This document shows positions 1 to 12,543 of a stretch of 64,000 bases of DNA, one piece after another. Position numbers and translations under genes: made by a program. How positions within the stretch are numbered: position 1 is the first letter of the stretch; every line of letters begins with the position of its first letter. The notes beneath the pieces were generated by a model. That model saw nothing but the letters and a program-made list of their open reading frames with translations, was not told where the DNA came from and did no database searches. This stretch comes from Embiotoca jacksoni (Eukaryota; Chordata; Actinopteri; Embiotocidae), in assembly GCA_022577435.1 (NCBI GenBank), contig JAKOON010000018.1:6514156-6578155 (forward strand), written 5' to 3'.

Positions 1-243
1 GCTTATGTTCTGAACACTTGTTTCTTAAGAGTCCTCTCTTCGAGTCAAAAACATGTTTTTCTTTTTGTAAATAAAAATTCAAACAAGTTTGTTTTCACAT
101 TTATCACACAATGGTTGTTGTTTTTGCACAATTGTGATTTGGAAACTTGAACCCTTCAGTACAAAAGCATGGAGGAAGTAGGAGACATTTTACATCCAGA
201 GGCTAAACTTTTGAAATGACAAGTTGCAATACTTTTTTAAATA

Positions 244-418
244 CCTTTTTTAACTATTTAACCCTAACCTTACCCCAATCCTAACCTTACCCTACCCTAC
301 CCCAACCCTTACCCCAACCTTACCCTTACCCTACCCTAAACCAACCCTAACCTTACCTCAACCAACCCTAACTGTACCCCAACCCTTACCCCAACCCTAG
401 CCTTAACCTAATTCTAAC
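244..418. repeat. Degenerate telomere-like CCCTAA/CTTACC tract
   Basis: About 175 bp made almost only of short variants such as CCCTAACC, CTTACCC and CCCCAACC. The vertebrate telomere unit is TTAGGG (CCCTAA on this strand), but the copies here are irregular in length and sequence. An interstitial simple or satellite repeat is therefore more likely than a chromosome end, especially as unique sequence lies on both sides. Confidence 0.7.
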
Positions 419-1642
419 CAGAACCTTAAAAACAAGTTTTGGCCCTCAATAAGCATTCTGGACCCCTGGGGATCTCAATTTCGTTCCCCACTGTGACCAA
501 TGTCCCCACGGGTTGGTGGTTTGTTGCACTCAGGGTATACAAATATGTACACACACACTGAACACTTTAAATACTTGCCATGACTAGCAGTAAAAACAAT
601 GAGCTAGTTGAGATGAAGCTGTAACTTTAACATGTCTGCTGCAGCTGAAGAGAACTCAGTCAAAAAGCTGGATAACAGACCTGTGGAATGTAACATGAAA
701 GTTACTTTACAGCTGATCAACCGGAGGTTGCTGCCATCTTGTGGAAGAAATATAATTTTACATCATGCTGTAGATTTTTATTTGTTTTTATGTACAGTAT
801 ATACTTTTTTTTTTTTTACAAAAGTAAAGTTGGACTTGAAACCTGGTTTCCAACTCGTAAACCCGAGCACCACTAAATGCAGTTTATATTTGCCATTTCA
901 TTCTGGACACTCATTATATTTAGTTTTTTCAGTGATTCAATTCATCATCCTATTGATGTTTCTCAGACTCCACATGACTAAAGAGGAAATGACATCCGGC
1001 CAATCTCGTATTCGAGTGGACAATCCCAAAGCCACAAGCCATCATTTGGATTTAAGACCTGAATCATATGTACCTGATATTTTAATGATATTGCAAATAT
1101 ATAGCAACAGAGAGTGGAAAGTAACGCTCAGTGCACCTCTTTATACGCCCCATAAAACGCTTCCAAAATGTTTTCCCCAAAGTTTTCTCATCTCGAGTCA
1201 AATAAGATATTAAACAGTAAAAAAAAAAAAAAAACATTTTTGTTATTACATCATCATAATGTTTATTTATTCATGACAGCACAGTCTTTGCTAAAAAAAA
1301 AAAAAAAAAAAAAAATCATCTGTGTACATAGTGGTTTGTGGATTCAAGACATAAACACACCAGTAAAAACAGTCCAGACTGGAAGACAAAAAAACAGCCT
1401 GGCTAATGTCCTGTTCTCTGTTTGCTCCCCTCATCCGTGCACCTTCTGACTCAGCATCTACCTTAAAGGGAAGCTTTGGTATTTTTCAGCCCTGACCATC
1501 ATTTCGGGTTGCTTCAGTTGGCAGCTGTGAAACAGGCTGTAAATGGATGCCAACACTCCTGTCAATGCACTGCACTGTGGAGACCACGCAGTGACCATTT
1601 TGATTGTCACTGCTGGCGTACGACAAAGCACTTTCTCCCGAA

Positions 1643-1663
1643 CCCCCCCCCCCCCCCCCCCCC
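1643..1663. repeat. Poly(C) run
   Basis: An uninterrupted run of 21 C residues within non-coding sequence. Runs of this kind are often of uncertain length in assemblies. Confidence 0.9.
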
Positions 1664-2519
1664 AGCTTAGCTGTTTCAAGAGTTGCTGCAGACAGACTGC
1701 AGGTAATGTTGTCAGTTAAAGTTACTCTGTTGAGAAAAAGTTGAGCGAGGCCTTTGTTTCAGGTTAGGGATATTTTCCATAATGTTGTCAGACACATTAA
1801 GAATCTGAGACTGTTAGAGCCAAAAACAATAACTTTTAGTGGAAGTACATTGATGGAGAGCGATTGCACCAAAGTATTACAATACAGTTTGTTTCACAGC
1901 TGAGAACTGAAACGCTCTCGCTCAATACTGGACCGATTTCAAAAGTTATTGTCCCCACTTTGACACCAAAATGACGGGAAAATAGTGTCAGGGTTGAAAT
2001 ATACTGGTTTCACTTTAAGGTCTGAATCACATGCTGTGTTTTAAATTGCGTACCTACATATGAACACCTTGTATGTTGAGTGCATAAGTGCATTTAGACC
2101 GTCAAGTATAGAAACATGCAACTATGAGTACCTGGGTGGTGAATTCAAACGGCCCACAAACTGAGTATGCAATGTTGGACACTTTTCACACTCGGCAGTC
2201 ACCATTATGTCTGTGTAGCGGAAAAGAAGGGACCACCGACTTAAAAGTATTTTCGAACTGCGAATGCAGGGGAAGATGCCGCTGTTGTGGAACAACGAAC
2301 AGTGTTTATTTTCACTGAGTACCACCATACTGTTGTTGGACAGAAGTCATCAGTTTGTTCATGGAATGCGTGAAACACGAAAAACATCAAATCATTTACG
2401 GTAAAAAAAAAAATCAAAGCTGGCAGATATGTTGGCAGGTGATGAATTCAAACGTTCCGATTATTTTTGTTAAGTGCAGAAATGTGCAAATTGAGACCCT
2501 GTTGAAAATCGAGTACAAA

Positions 2520-3090
2520 CATAGACTGTAAATAAAAGTGGACGAGGCCGGTGGGTCTGAAAAACGAGGCTGATGGGGAAGTGCCTGAAGCTGCGATACC
2601 ACCGAGTGCCACTAGAGGTCGGCTCCAAAAAAAACTCCAGTTCCATAGACTCCCATTCAACTAGTCTCATAAAAGTCAATAAATATTTTCCATGAGTTAT
2701 TTTGGTTCCGTTAGCCAAAGTCAGTCCTTCTTATTAGTTTTGTGGTGGTCCATTTGAAAATAATCCCGTCACTAATTAGAAAATATGCTCCAAAAAGTTG
2801 AGATTTTTAGGGGCGTGTCTGTTTGATTAACAGGCCTGTGGTGCAGCCAGGTTACAGCTATTGGTGGGCGGGGCGTAGTGTCAGCAGGTTTCCAATCAGA
2901 TAGAGTCAGATCCACCGCTCGCTCCTCCCCCAGCTCGTCCAAATATGGTCCCATCCGGCTCCAAACCGCTCCGAACAAGCAAGATGGCGCCGGCCAAAAT
3001 CCAAGGCTTCATAACGGCCGTGTACAAACCAATGGATGATGTCACTGTTGGTTGCTGCACATGTAAGTGTACTCACTGCGATTTGGAAAA
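2520..3090. repeat. Candidate dispersed teleost repeat with YY1-like motif
   Basis: The wording of this segment, including AAGATGGCGCCGGCCAAAAT near 2981 and AACCAATGGATGATGTCAC near 3027, resembles a repeat I recall from many fish genomes (phrases about gene-damaging small conserved blocks with CAAGATGGCG and a CAAT-like box). No coding capacity is visible. The boundaries are approximate and the family assignment rests on memory. Confidence 0.4.
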
Positions 3091-3728
3091 CAGCCACCTG
3101 TTTCATGGTGAACACATAATGTCTGTCTTCTTTTCTCTTGACTAAATTTACCACTTTTACAATACATTTGCTGCCTCTGACATTTATTGAGATAAAGTAA
3201 ATATCTCTAATGGCTCAATCTCCCTCTCTCGGCTGCGTATCTGAGGTTCTTGTCTTTCAGCACTCCCGGCTCTCTCTGTTTAACCCCCGTGCTGCATCAG
3301 CAGTAGATCTGGCGACTGCATTAACACGGCAAAAAGTACCATTTGTCACACATCATGTGCTTTGTTAAAAGCAGCAGGGCAGTGAACTCAGCCAGCCCTG
3401 TCACATCTCCCCTGCTTTAAAATCCATCAGAGGGATACTTTACAGCAGTTTGTTCCAGGAGGGTCCTATAAAGGCAGTTTAACAGGGCCTGGTTGGTCGT
3501 TTAGCTACAGTGTCCTCTCGCACTGAGACCTCTAGTAGTTTGGGACACTGGCGTTCAGGAGGCTCCATATTATTTGGCAGCGAGTCACCAGCATTTTGCT
3601 CTTACTCTAAGTACCTTTATCGTACTTCCTGGTGGGCTGTTGGGTTACCGCTTGCTGGAGGAGCGAACCTGGTGTCTCATCCAACTTGTTGGAGCTGATG
3701 AAGAAAGGTGGAGAGAAAGACAAACATA

Positions 3729-6700
3729 TTAAGATGTTGTCTTTGCTGGAAACCCAGATGGAAACATTTGTAGAAAGTTCACGCATGGTTTTAATAGTTG
3801 ACACTTACAGCGGGGCTGTCCTGGTTGCCTCGGGTTACTGGCGCTGCTCCCAAAGGAAGACTGGAAGTTATGGATGGTCTCTTGGAGAATCTGCCTCTCT
3901 CGACCCTGATGACAGCCAACAACGACTGTTATATATCTTTTCATGCAAAGATGCTGAAAACGCTCTTCCAATATTTTAATACATTGTGTCCCTCTGATAT
4001 AAAATGCTCCTTTTAGCAATTACCATCCATGTTTAAATAATTCCAATAATAATTAATATGATAGTGTTAGATTATACTGTAAAGAAACTGAAGCTGAAAG
4101 ACTATAAATTAAGCACTGAAACACGCTAAGGGAACAATTATTATATGCATAACCATTTACAGTATGTTGAACCAAATGCACCTTTCCAGCATTGAGCTCT
4201 GATATGGCAGCTAAGATCTGCTGTCTGGGTCCGTCTGTTTTAATGCCCAGCTCCTTCAGGTCTCCATCTGTTAGAGTCAGGAATGCCTCCATGTCCACCT
4301 GCAGAAGAAAAAAGAGAAACACACTCTATGAAACACGTCAAATCAAGTAATCACAAATACTTTTCTGCTTAATATAAGTGCAGATCCGTCCGATCCATGA
4401 AGTCCTTTCAGACACTGCAATTCACTAAAGCATTGATGGGAAAACAGTGTCCTTCATTTTGAAAACCCATGACTCAAAAAAAGGGAAAATCTGACTTTAT
4501 AGGTGAAGGAAAATGTTTTCTTCTCATTTTGAATACAAATAAATAAATTACCTCCTGTTCCTCAAATATAGGCTGGTACTTCTCAAGGGACAGTTTCTTC
4601 AAAATACTTGACAGTTCATCTGAAACAGACAAAAACAAGGTTCAGCCTGGCGCTCACATTTGCAACCAGCTTTAGTTTGTGATTTAGTTTACAATTCCAC
4701 TAGAATTTTGTATTTCACAGTGTTGATTATCTTTCCTTGATGATTTGAGTTGATGCTTAATACAATGTGGCGTCACCTTCATCTGTGATGGTTCCACTGC
4801 TGGAGCCTCCGCTGCTCTTGGAGCGTGGATGCGAAGAGGCTGAGGACAGAGAGTCTCCCGGCCCGGTAGGAAGCTTGGGCGTTGGGGAAGGAGACGGTGT
4901 GAGAGTGGGCGATGTGCTCTTGGAGGTGGAGGAGTTACCTGACTGGGGTCTCTTTTTCAACTCCATCTTCTACAAAGAACAACAAACGAGGATGGAGAGT
5001 AGCACCGGTTCATTGATAGGATAAGAGGTTCTTTTTCATCTTTGGCTGTTTTATGAAGATCATAAAGAAACATTGCTGACAGTAATGTCGAAGTAATCGT
5101 ATTACAGACCCGTCTGGAGTGAATGTCGGGGGCAACCAGGCTGGGGTGGGAGTGGATGTCAGGGAGGCTGATGTCAGGGGGGGGCAGGCCTGGTCCTGAA
5201 GCTGGGGGCTGGCTCTGCGTCTGGCTGGGCTGTTTCTCTGGAGCGTGAGCCTTTACTTCTATCAGACCAGCGGCTCTTTTACGTTGGGCTGCGATCTGGG
5301 AGAGAACACTGTCTGCACTGCCCCCTGGTGTCGGGAAGAGACAAGAGCAGATTGTGTTTTGTGGCTGCTGTATAATGCATATATCATATGTTTTCTTGAC
5401 AATGTAGTTGCTAGCGTTTGTATTGTTTTTGTGTGGGATTTTTTTTGTGAACCTGAACGGTTGTGAGAGTCCCGGTTGAGCCCTGCTACTCCATTTGAGC
5501 CCCCAGAGGAGTGGGGGGAGTGGTAGTGACCAGAGTTGGAAGGAGAGGATGAAGATGGACCCTTGGGGATGCTAGGAAACTTGATGGACCTGCTCACCAC
5601 ACGACTGATGGACGTCTGTTAAATAAAGGAGCGAGGCAGAGAGGATAGCATAAGGATCGCTAGGACACCGACATCAACTTGAACACACACCCCTTCTCCC
5701 TCACACTCACAATATCGGAGTTTCCACTGCTGTTTAGCTTCCTTTGTGGTGGCATGGGCAGGCGGGGCGCTTCGCTCTTCCCCTCTTTTAGCAGGCGGGA
5801 GCGGTCCGAGTTCCACGGCTCGAAGTTGGACGGAGGTAAGAAAGGAGGAATCACTGCTTTCAGCTTGTCATTTGGCAGCCGGGTGAGGGGTGCACCACTT
5901 CTCAGCTAACGGAGATACAAAACACAGTATAGGAGCAGCACTCATACAGCAATAACCACAATCCTAATTTATTCATACACAACTTATTAAAAGTACAAAG
6001 TCTAAACCTACACATCAAACCAGTTATGTTTCTGACTTAAAATAACTAGTTTTAACATTTTCTTTACCGCCACATTATGCACTATATACGAGGGACATTC
6101 AAAAAGTTTCTCTTGCTCACAAACAAAGCTCAGCACCGTGATGCACACGAAGCAATAACTTCAGTAAGTATTTCAAGTTACGTCACCTCATCAACATCAG
6201 CACCCGAATTACACATGTTTTTGTGACAACTGGAACATGAATGTTTTCCCTCAGACGCCAGAGAACATCAACAGTATGACTCAGTATTAAAAGTCTGACC
6301 CTGGAGGATGAATTCACGGAGCACAATCCTGCCAATGTAAAAAAAACAAAAACCTCCTGGTTGCCTTCTGACCTGATGGGCCTTTTTCTGTCTCAGACAG
6401 TGACGTTGTGCCCCACTTGAAATGCAAAAGCCACTCAAAATACCTCCCAGAGACATTTGTTTCATTGCTGTAGATTTTGTGAAGCATTTTGTGGATTTCC
6501 AGAGTTTGACAGAAAATCTTGATGTCTGCTCTCTGCTCATGCTGATGATGAAATAGAAAATACTATGATGAAATAGATACGAACGGACCACTGCTCATAC
6601 TGTGTTGCATCCCGTTCAAGCACAACAGCAGCAGTCTTGGAGCTTTTTGATTGGCCCCCGTAGATTTGTAGATAAAAGACAAACATCAAAAACACTTGAG

Positions 6701-9540
6701 GCAAAAGAACAAGTTTTTCATTTCATTTCACGATGGATGATAACTCTCTGAGGCTGTGAAAGATAATTGATTTAAATTACAATGCAGGCCAAGCTAAGAC
6801 AATCGTTCAATCAATGTAGTTTACTTGAAACCAACAGCTCCTACCATTGTGGTTATTAGAAAGTCCTCCTTTTCTGAGGACGCTCTGCAATGACCTGAGA
6901 AAAGGAGAACACATCACATTTACAAAGAGCTTTGTCCACATCCAGTGTTAAAGCATACGAGTCTCTATAGGAAGCTTCTGTATGTTACTGAATTCAAGGA
7001 CCAACATGGACAAATGCTCAACTATATTTTAAATAAACATCTGATGTCATCAATGTGCATATGGCAATTAATTCTGTTATCACTACGGCTCACCAGCGTC
7101 TTTGGTCTTGACGGCCCAGGCGGTGCTGATGTCATTTCCTCCCAGGGCAGGAGTCGGTGCCACGGCCCCGTTAGATGCAGCAGCGGGCTTCCTGCTGGCC
7201 TTCATTGTGGCGTCCAATGAAGTTTCAGCATCGTCGGGAAATGGAGCCAGGCGACTGGACGACAGGCCGTGCCTCAGGGTGTGAGTCAACTTAAGCCGCC
7301 GGAAGCGATTTGACATCCTGCTCCACCACGACTGGAAGAGGGGAATGACGTAAAGATCTTATCCATAAAAATGTTGCTTAATTATCCATGATGTAATTAT
7401 CATGACATCATGGATAACATCTGCGATGTGAAGTGAACAATAAGAAACTGAACAACAACTTTTCTCAACAGGCAGCAAATGAGGGCCTCAAGTAATAGTG
7501 TAGTTGTGAGTGAGTGAGTGAGTGAGTGAGTGAGTGAGTGAGTGAGTGAGTGCATGCGTGCTGAATCAAAACAGGACGTCACTTCTTTACCTTGAGGCCT
7601 CCCTTGTCATCAGGCGGCACGGGGACGTTGTTGAGGGACTGCCGGCTTTTGGAGCGACTCATTAAAGCTCTGCCGCGGTGTTTGGACTTGTCTTTGTCGA
7701 CTTGCATACACACGGACGCCAGCAGACGCACCAGCTCTGTGTCTGACAAAATCCAGACCAGACACAAGGAAAACAGAGTAGGAATCACTGAGAGAATAAA
7801 ATTCAATCAAACATCATGGAAACCGGTAGAGACGGCCTTAAAAAGATAACGAGTCAACACATAGTTAGAATATGATTTCAGTTGATTATGTGGGCAGATA
7901 TTGCTCATAACACATTACAAACACTGAAACAAGCATAAAAAGAATACCATTTTACCATGACAAGCCACATTATGCAATAACTTGTGACTACAAAAATTTT
8001 AAATGTGACAATTTAATAAGGCTGATCCTTTTCAATTAACCTCTTCATTATTTTCCACATTAATGTTTTTTTGGTTTGATTTGTGAAATTCAGAAAATAG
8101 TAGCAGATGCCAATCACAAGTTGACATGTATAAATAGCTTGTTTTGTCCAAACAACAGTCCAAAAAACTAAGTTTATCATTTACTCCTGGTGACATTAAA
8201 GACCTTGAGACAATGATGACATCTGAGAAGGGAACACCAGTGAAATCCGGTATTTTTCATTTAAAAAAAAGAAACTACTAACTGATTATCAAATTAGGTG
8301 CCATTTTATCTGTTGGTCTGTTGGTTATTAATTAATGGAGCATCTTTCACAGTATTATGTTCTATAAGAAAAAGTTGTGAATATCTGCTAACATACATGT
8401 CAATATCTAGATATCTGTGATGGGCCAAAAATCGACCGGCTGATATATCTTTCAGGCTAAAAGTATAACATCTGTCGATTTTTAGTCTTAATATTTAATG
8501 TATATTTTGGAAAAATATGCTTCTGAATTTTGATTGGTTGATATGAGAACTCACTACCTCTGCCCTGTATCTCAGACTTAAGTCTTTATGTAATAGGTAC
8601 CTGTTATTAACCACAAATGATTGAAGTTCAATTGTATTAATCCTGCAATTTACTACTGTATATTAAGAAGTTTTTCCCTAAGTGTTGTCAAACAGAGTGA
8701 TAATAGTGAGAACTACCTGGATCGTTGAGCAGCATAACTAAATCAAAGGCTGTGTATCCATTCTTTGCTCGTAGGTTGACCTCAGCCCCTTGACTCAGCA
8801 GGTACTTCACGATGTCTTTATTGCTGGAAGAAGTCGGGAGAGAGAAAAAAGAAGAAAGTAGGAAAAGAGTGATGACATACACACTAAATGTACAACTATA
8901 TCAAGTCAAACGCCTTTAAATACCATCAAGTTTTCACTTTTTATCGCCCTGAAATTGAACCCTATTAAATCAACATGTTGATTTTATTCAATTAAATATA
9001 ATAACCAACGAACTCCTTATAAAATCTCTGACAAAACTAAACCAGCAGCTGCAACTGACCCGTGATAAGTGGCCTGCATTAAAGCGGTCCACCCGTGGAC
9101 ACCGTCTTGTTTGTCGATGTCGGCGTTCTTGTCCACCATCAGCTGCACCACCTCTAACTGACCGCTCACTGCTGCCATCATGAGAGGCGACGCTCCCTCC
9201 TGATTGGATGAATTCACCTGAGCAGGATCCTCCTCCAGGATCTCTTTGACGAGCTGGGAATTTCCTGAATCAACATGACGCACATATATGGCCACATAAA
9301 TATGCAAAAAAATGGACTTGACTCACCATTTCTAAAATATAATATTACAACAAAAACCTAATTTCCTCACAGTTTTGGTTTATCTATTTAAATGAACTCA
9401 CCCAATTTGAGAGCACTGAACACATCTGGTCTTCTTCTGTCGTCATCTGTGAAGAAACGGAGAAAAGAAAAAAGTTCTGTGATACTCTGAAAATACAGCT
9501 CTACTTGGCAAGAGTCCACGTGGCCCGGCATTGTCAGTCG

Positions 9541-9573
<33 letters not shown>

Positions 9574-12543
9574 TGTGTGGGGGGGGGGTCTGATTTGGTG
9601 TCTAACAATACAACCACAAGTGATCTCTAGTCAAAGGTTTTCTTGTTATTTAATGCCACGATCAGAGCTTTGAAAAGAAAACTGCATCAACGTGTCGGTA
9701 AACTGAGCTAAAAGCTAAAACACTGGTGAGAGGAGCTATTCAACATCAAAGAGGCCGAGAGCCCCGACTGTTGGCTTCGCTTTCACTGCAGTGTGAACTG
9801 CAGTGAAAGCATACATCTGGCATACATCTAGTCTTGTTGTGACAACACACACAGAATGTGCCAAGTTGTCCTGTTAAAACATAAGAAGTGTTTTTCTCCA
9901 AAATAAAAGTCAAAAATGATTAAAAAAAAAAAAAAATGTCATGCACTCTCAGAATTAATGAGTAAATTAAATATTTACAGCTGAAACATATGATGGTTCT
10001 CACCTTTATCACATTCATTGTTAAACAGTATCTCATCTTGCTGTGATATTATTTGATTTTTGTGTAGTATATTCATTCAGCTGTAAACTGTTTATATATT
10101 GTAGTTGTGTGGAACCAACTTGTTTCCTGTTTTTAAATGACATTGTGACATTGTAAAACTGTACTTCATCATCATCATCAAACTGTACTCATCATCAACC
10201 CTAACCTCAATTAAGCAGGTTTGAAATCAAAGAGAAGTCCTACAGTACCCGTCTGGGGTCGAACAGTGGTGATGGAGTCCAGATAGGCCTTGATGTCTCT
10301 CTGTTTTAGCTGCATGGCGAGTTCAAATGCTGTCTTGGACAGAACATTGAGTCGGTCTGGGTCAGCTCCACGCTCCACCAGCTGCTGAGCCACAGCCACC
10401 TTTGAAACACACACAGATATCATATATGCCTGTATCTGTAGGCTGGGCTGATGATGTCACAAAGTTGCATTCAAGTCAATGGGGTGGTGGGGGGGGGGTG
10501 GTTGTTGATTTAAAAATGCCTTAAAGACACAGACAAAAAACAGCCATTTCTTTGAATCCCAGAAAGAAGCTCCAGAGAAGACAAACCACAAAAATATCTT
10601 CTTCAAGATATCGAGGCTGCAAATAAAACACTATAAAAGTGTAAAATATGTGACGTTCAAGAGGCACATGACACCCACAATATACAAAATGTGTTATCCA
10701 AATATATTTCCATCCATTGGCCCCACCTTTCCACTGAGGGTGGCCACCATCAGTGGTCCCCAGCCGGTGGTTTTCTGGGAAAAGTTGACATCAGAGCCCC
10801 ACTCCAGCAGCAGGCGCACACTGGCCTCATGACCATGCTGGGACGCCACCATCAGGGCTGTGATGTCCATGAATTCTCTGCCGCTCCCTCCTACGGGACA
10901 TCCTTCACCAGCTCCAAAACCAGCAGCACTGTGGGGGAAAAAAAAAAGTCAAATAGGTTTCTCACGTGACGATTAAGCACCCTGTCAGACTGAAGATGTC
11001 ATTCAAAGTCTTTCTGTGGAAAAACAAACCTGCAGCTGTTGTTGTTGTTGCCATTGGAGACGGCCTCTGCAGCGACCGCCAGATGATCGTAGTCATCGAC
11101 ATAGGCCCCGCTCTCCAGAAGTAGCTTGACTACATGAGCGTGTCCCCCACGAGCTGCCATAGTCAGGACGCTCGCACCCAGCCGGTTCCGGCCGTTAATC
11201 TCTGCCCCGTTCTCCAAAAGGATGTGAGCGACAGTCAGGTGACCAAACCTGAGCGGAGAATTAAGAGAGAAGACAGAGAGTGAAAGAGGAAGTGGAGCTT
11301 TAAGCATCACAGTTCATCAACTATGACAGATACAGATGCACTAGGATACTCTTCCTTCAGATGAACCAGCTAAAAGTGTGTAAAGCCGGCATGGTCACAG
11401 ACACATCAGCTTCTTTACTGTCATTTTTTTTCCAACATTTTTGACTAATTGTCAATAAATGGACGTGTTTTTTCTTGTCTTTCCTGACATGTCAACTCTT
11501 ATCATGATGGCACATTGGCAGATGTTATAGTTCACGTCACATTTCCTTTTAAGAAATAATGATAATAATGATGTGCCAATACTATCCTGCATCCCTATTG
11601 ATTGTTGAGTCAGCACTAAGATGAAAACTACAATAATGTTCAACTGATTGAAATTTCCTGAAGATCAGTAAAGGCTCGTCTTAATTTTGCAATATCTTAC
11701 ATTTATCTGAGGTCGTTCGCCAAAGTTTTACGGCACTGACACTGAGATTTTGTGGTTAAGTCAACATTAATTTAACTCCTGTTGGCTCCATGAAACTTTA
11801 GCAATGTGATCTCTGATAGAAATGAACAGAATGTTAATGGACATGTGGCTCCACCAAACTTAATGCAAGAAAGTGGAAGCTGTCAAGTGAAGATTTACAC
11901 ACACACACACACACAATCCAGCACAAATACAACGCAGTCTTAATTTTAAAGTAATCATATGGTGCCTGCTTCCAATATAAGGCTGCAAAAGTTTTATGAT
12001 AGAAAAGATTTATGATGGAAAAACAATCAAACCAAGCGACAGTTTTTTGTTTTTTCTCATTAAAATGTGTTTTCTATCCGACGAAATGAGTAGGGGCATT
12101 TGAAAATTCATATTCTGTCTTGTAAAGACATTAAATGACAGATGAAATAGCCCCATTTTTTTTTTTTACACGGAGTCTGGTGTAACTCGTAGAAAGTAGT
12201 GCAACGAGCCCCACCTCGCAGCCTGCATCAGCGGGGTCCAGCCGTAGTTGTTGCGGCTGTCCACCGAGGCCCCCTTTCGGAGCAAAAACCGGACCAGGTT
12301 CTCGTGGCCGCTGGCCGAGGCGAACTGCAGGCCGGTGTTGCCCTCCTCGTCGGTGCAGTCCACCGGCACCAGAGACAACATGTCCGCGGCGTTACACTCC
12401 GAACCCGCTTCGGACCGCAGCCTGCTCTGCCGCCCGGACTCTCTCGGGGCTCCGGGCTCCAGGATACCCCGGGCCGCTTCATAGTCCCCCTCGTCGCAGG
12501 CGCGTAAAAGCAGCAGCGAATTCGCGGGGACACCGAAATTCAT
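3729..12543 (-). CDS. anks6: Ankyrin repeat and SAM domain protein 6 (ANKS6), complete, 17 exons
   Basis: ANKS6 acts at the inversin compartment of primary cilia with INVS, NPHP3 and NEK8 (family knowledge). Exons, 5' to 3': 12543-12215, 11248-11030, 10928-10727, 10399-10249, 9446-9402, 9264-9060, 8823-8717, 7742-7591, 7331-7094, 6894-6845, 5905-5711, 5615-5453, 5324-5110, 4969-4777, 4619-4552, 4298-4182, 3905-3729. All junctions are GT-AG and in phase, giving about 941 aa (human about 871). Residues about 8-470 are ankyrin repeats; a Ser/Pro-rich linker follows, with the conserved SWWSRMSNRFR at about 471. The SAM domain is about 822-883, with EAFLTLTDGDLKELGIKTDG. The ATG at 12543 is chosen because it precedes the conserved SLLLLRACDEGD and the upstream in-frame codons lack another ATG close by. 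The last exon contains a possible donor (GTAAGT at 3808), so the C-terminal 33 residues are less sure. Confidence 0.95.
6089..6660 (-). mobile_element. Decayed mariner-like element in an anks6 intron
   Basis: The ends are imperfect inverted repeats: CGAGGGACATTCAAAAAG at 6089-6106 and, read on the minus strand from 6660, CGGGGGCCAATCAAAAAG (15 of 18 match). A TA dinucleotide flanks each end, as expected for Tc1/mariner insertion. The minus strand keeps pieces of a mariner transposase, for example IVLREFILQGQTFN, scattered over several frames with stops. At about 570 bp it is internally deleted and cannot encode a full transposase. It sits in the intron between anks6 exons 10 and 11. Confidence 0.8.
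7507..7552. repeat. (GAGT)n microsatellite
   Basis: About eleven perfect GAGT units in the anks6 intron between exons 8 and 9. Confidence 0.95.
9539..9590. repeat. (GT)n microsatellite followed by a G run
   Basis: A GT dinucleotide tract with one interruption, ending in nine or so G residues, in the anks6 intron between exons 4 and 5. Confidence 0.9.

Larger units (their letters stand above)
1..3728. other. Intergenic, repeat-rich, no convincing gene
   Basis: This stretch lies beyond the 3' end of anks6. The open frames in it are short, lack recognisable domains and do not join through plausible splice sites. It contains a degenerate CCCTAACC-type tract, two long A runs near 1215-1231 and 1293-1313, a C run and a candidate dispersed repeat (listed separately). 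A TTTATT at about 3182-3187 could be a poly(A) signal for anks6 on the minus strand, which is inference only. Confidence 0.6.

Noticed and set aside
244..418. True chromosome end
   Set aside because: Units are irregular and unique sequence occurs on both sides.
632..1213. 193-codon open frame at the left edge
   Set aside because: Composition is that of AT-rich non-coding DNA, with no domain or repeat of a known protein, and it contains homopolymer-coded runs.
12199..12507. Plus-strand open frames opposite the first anks6 exon
   Set aside because: They are antisense shadows of GC-rich coding sequence; the minus-strand frame matches ANKS6.
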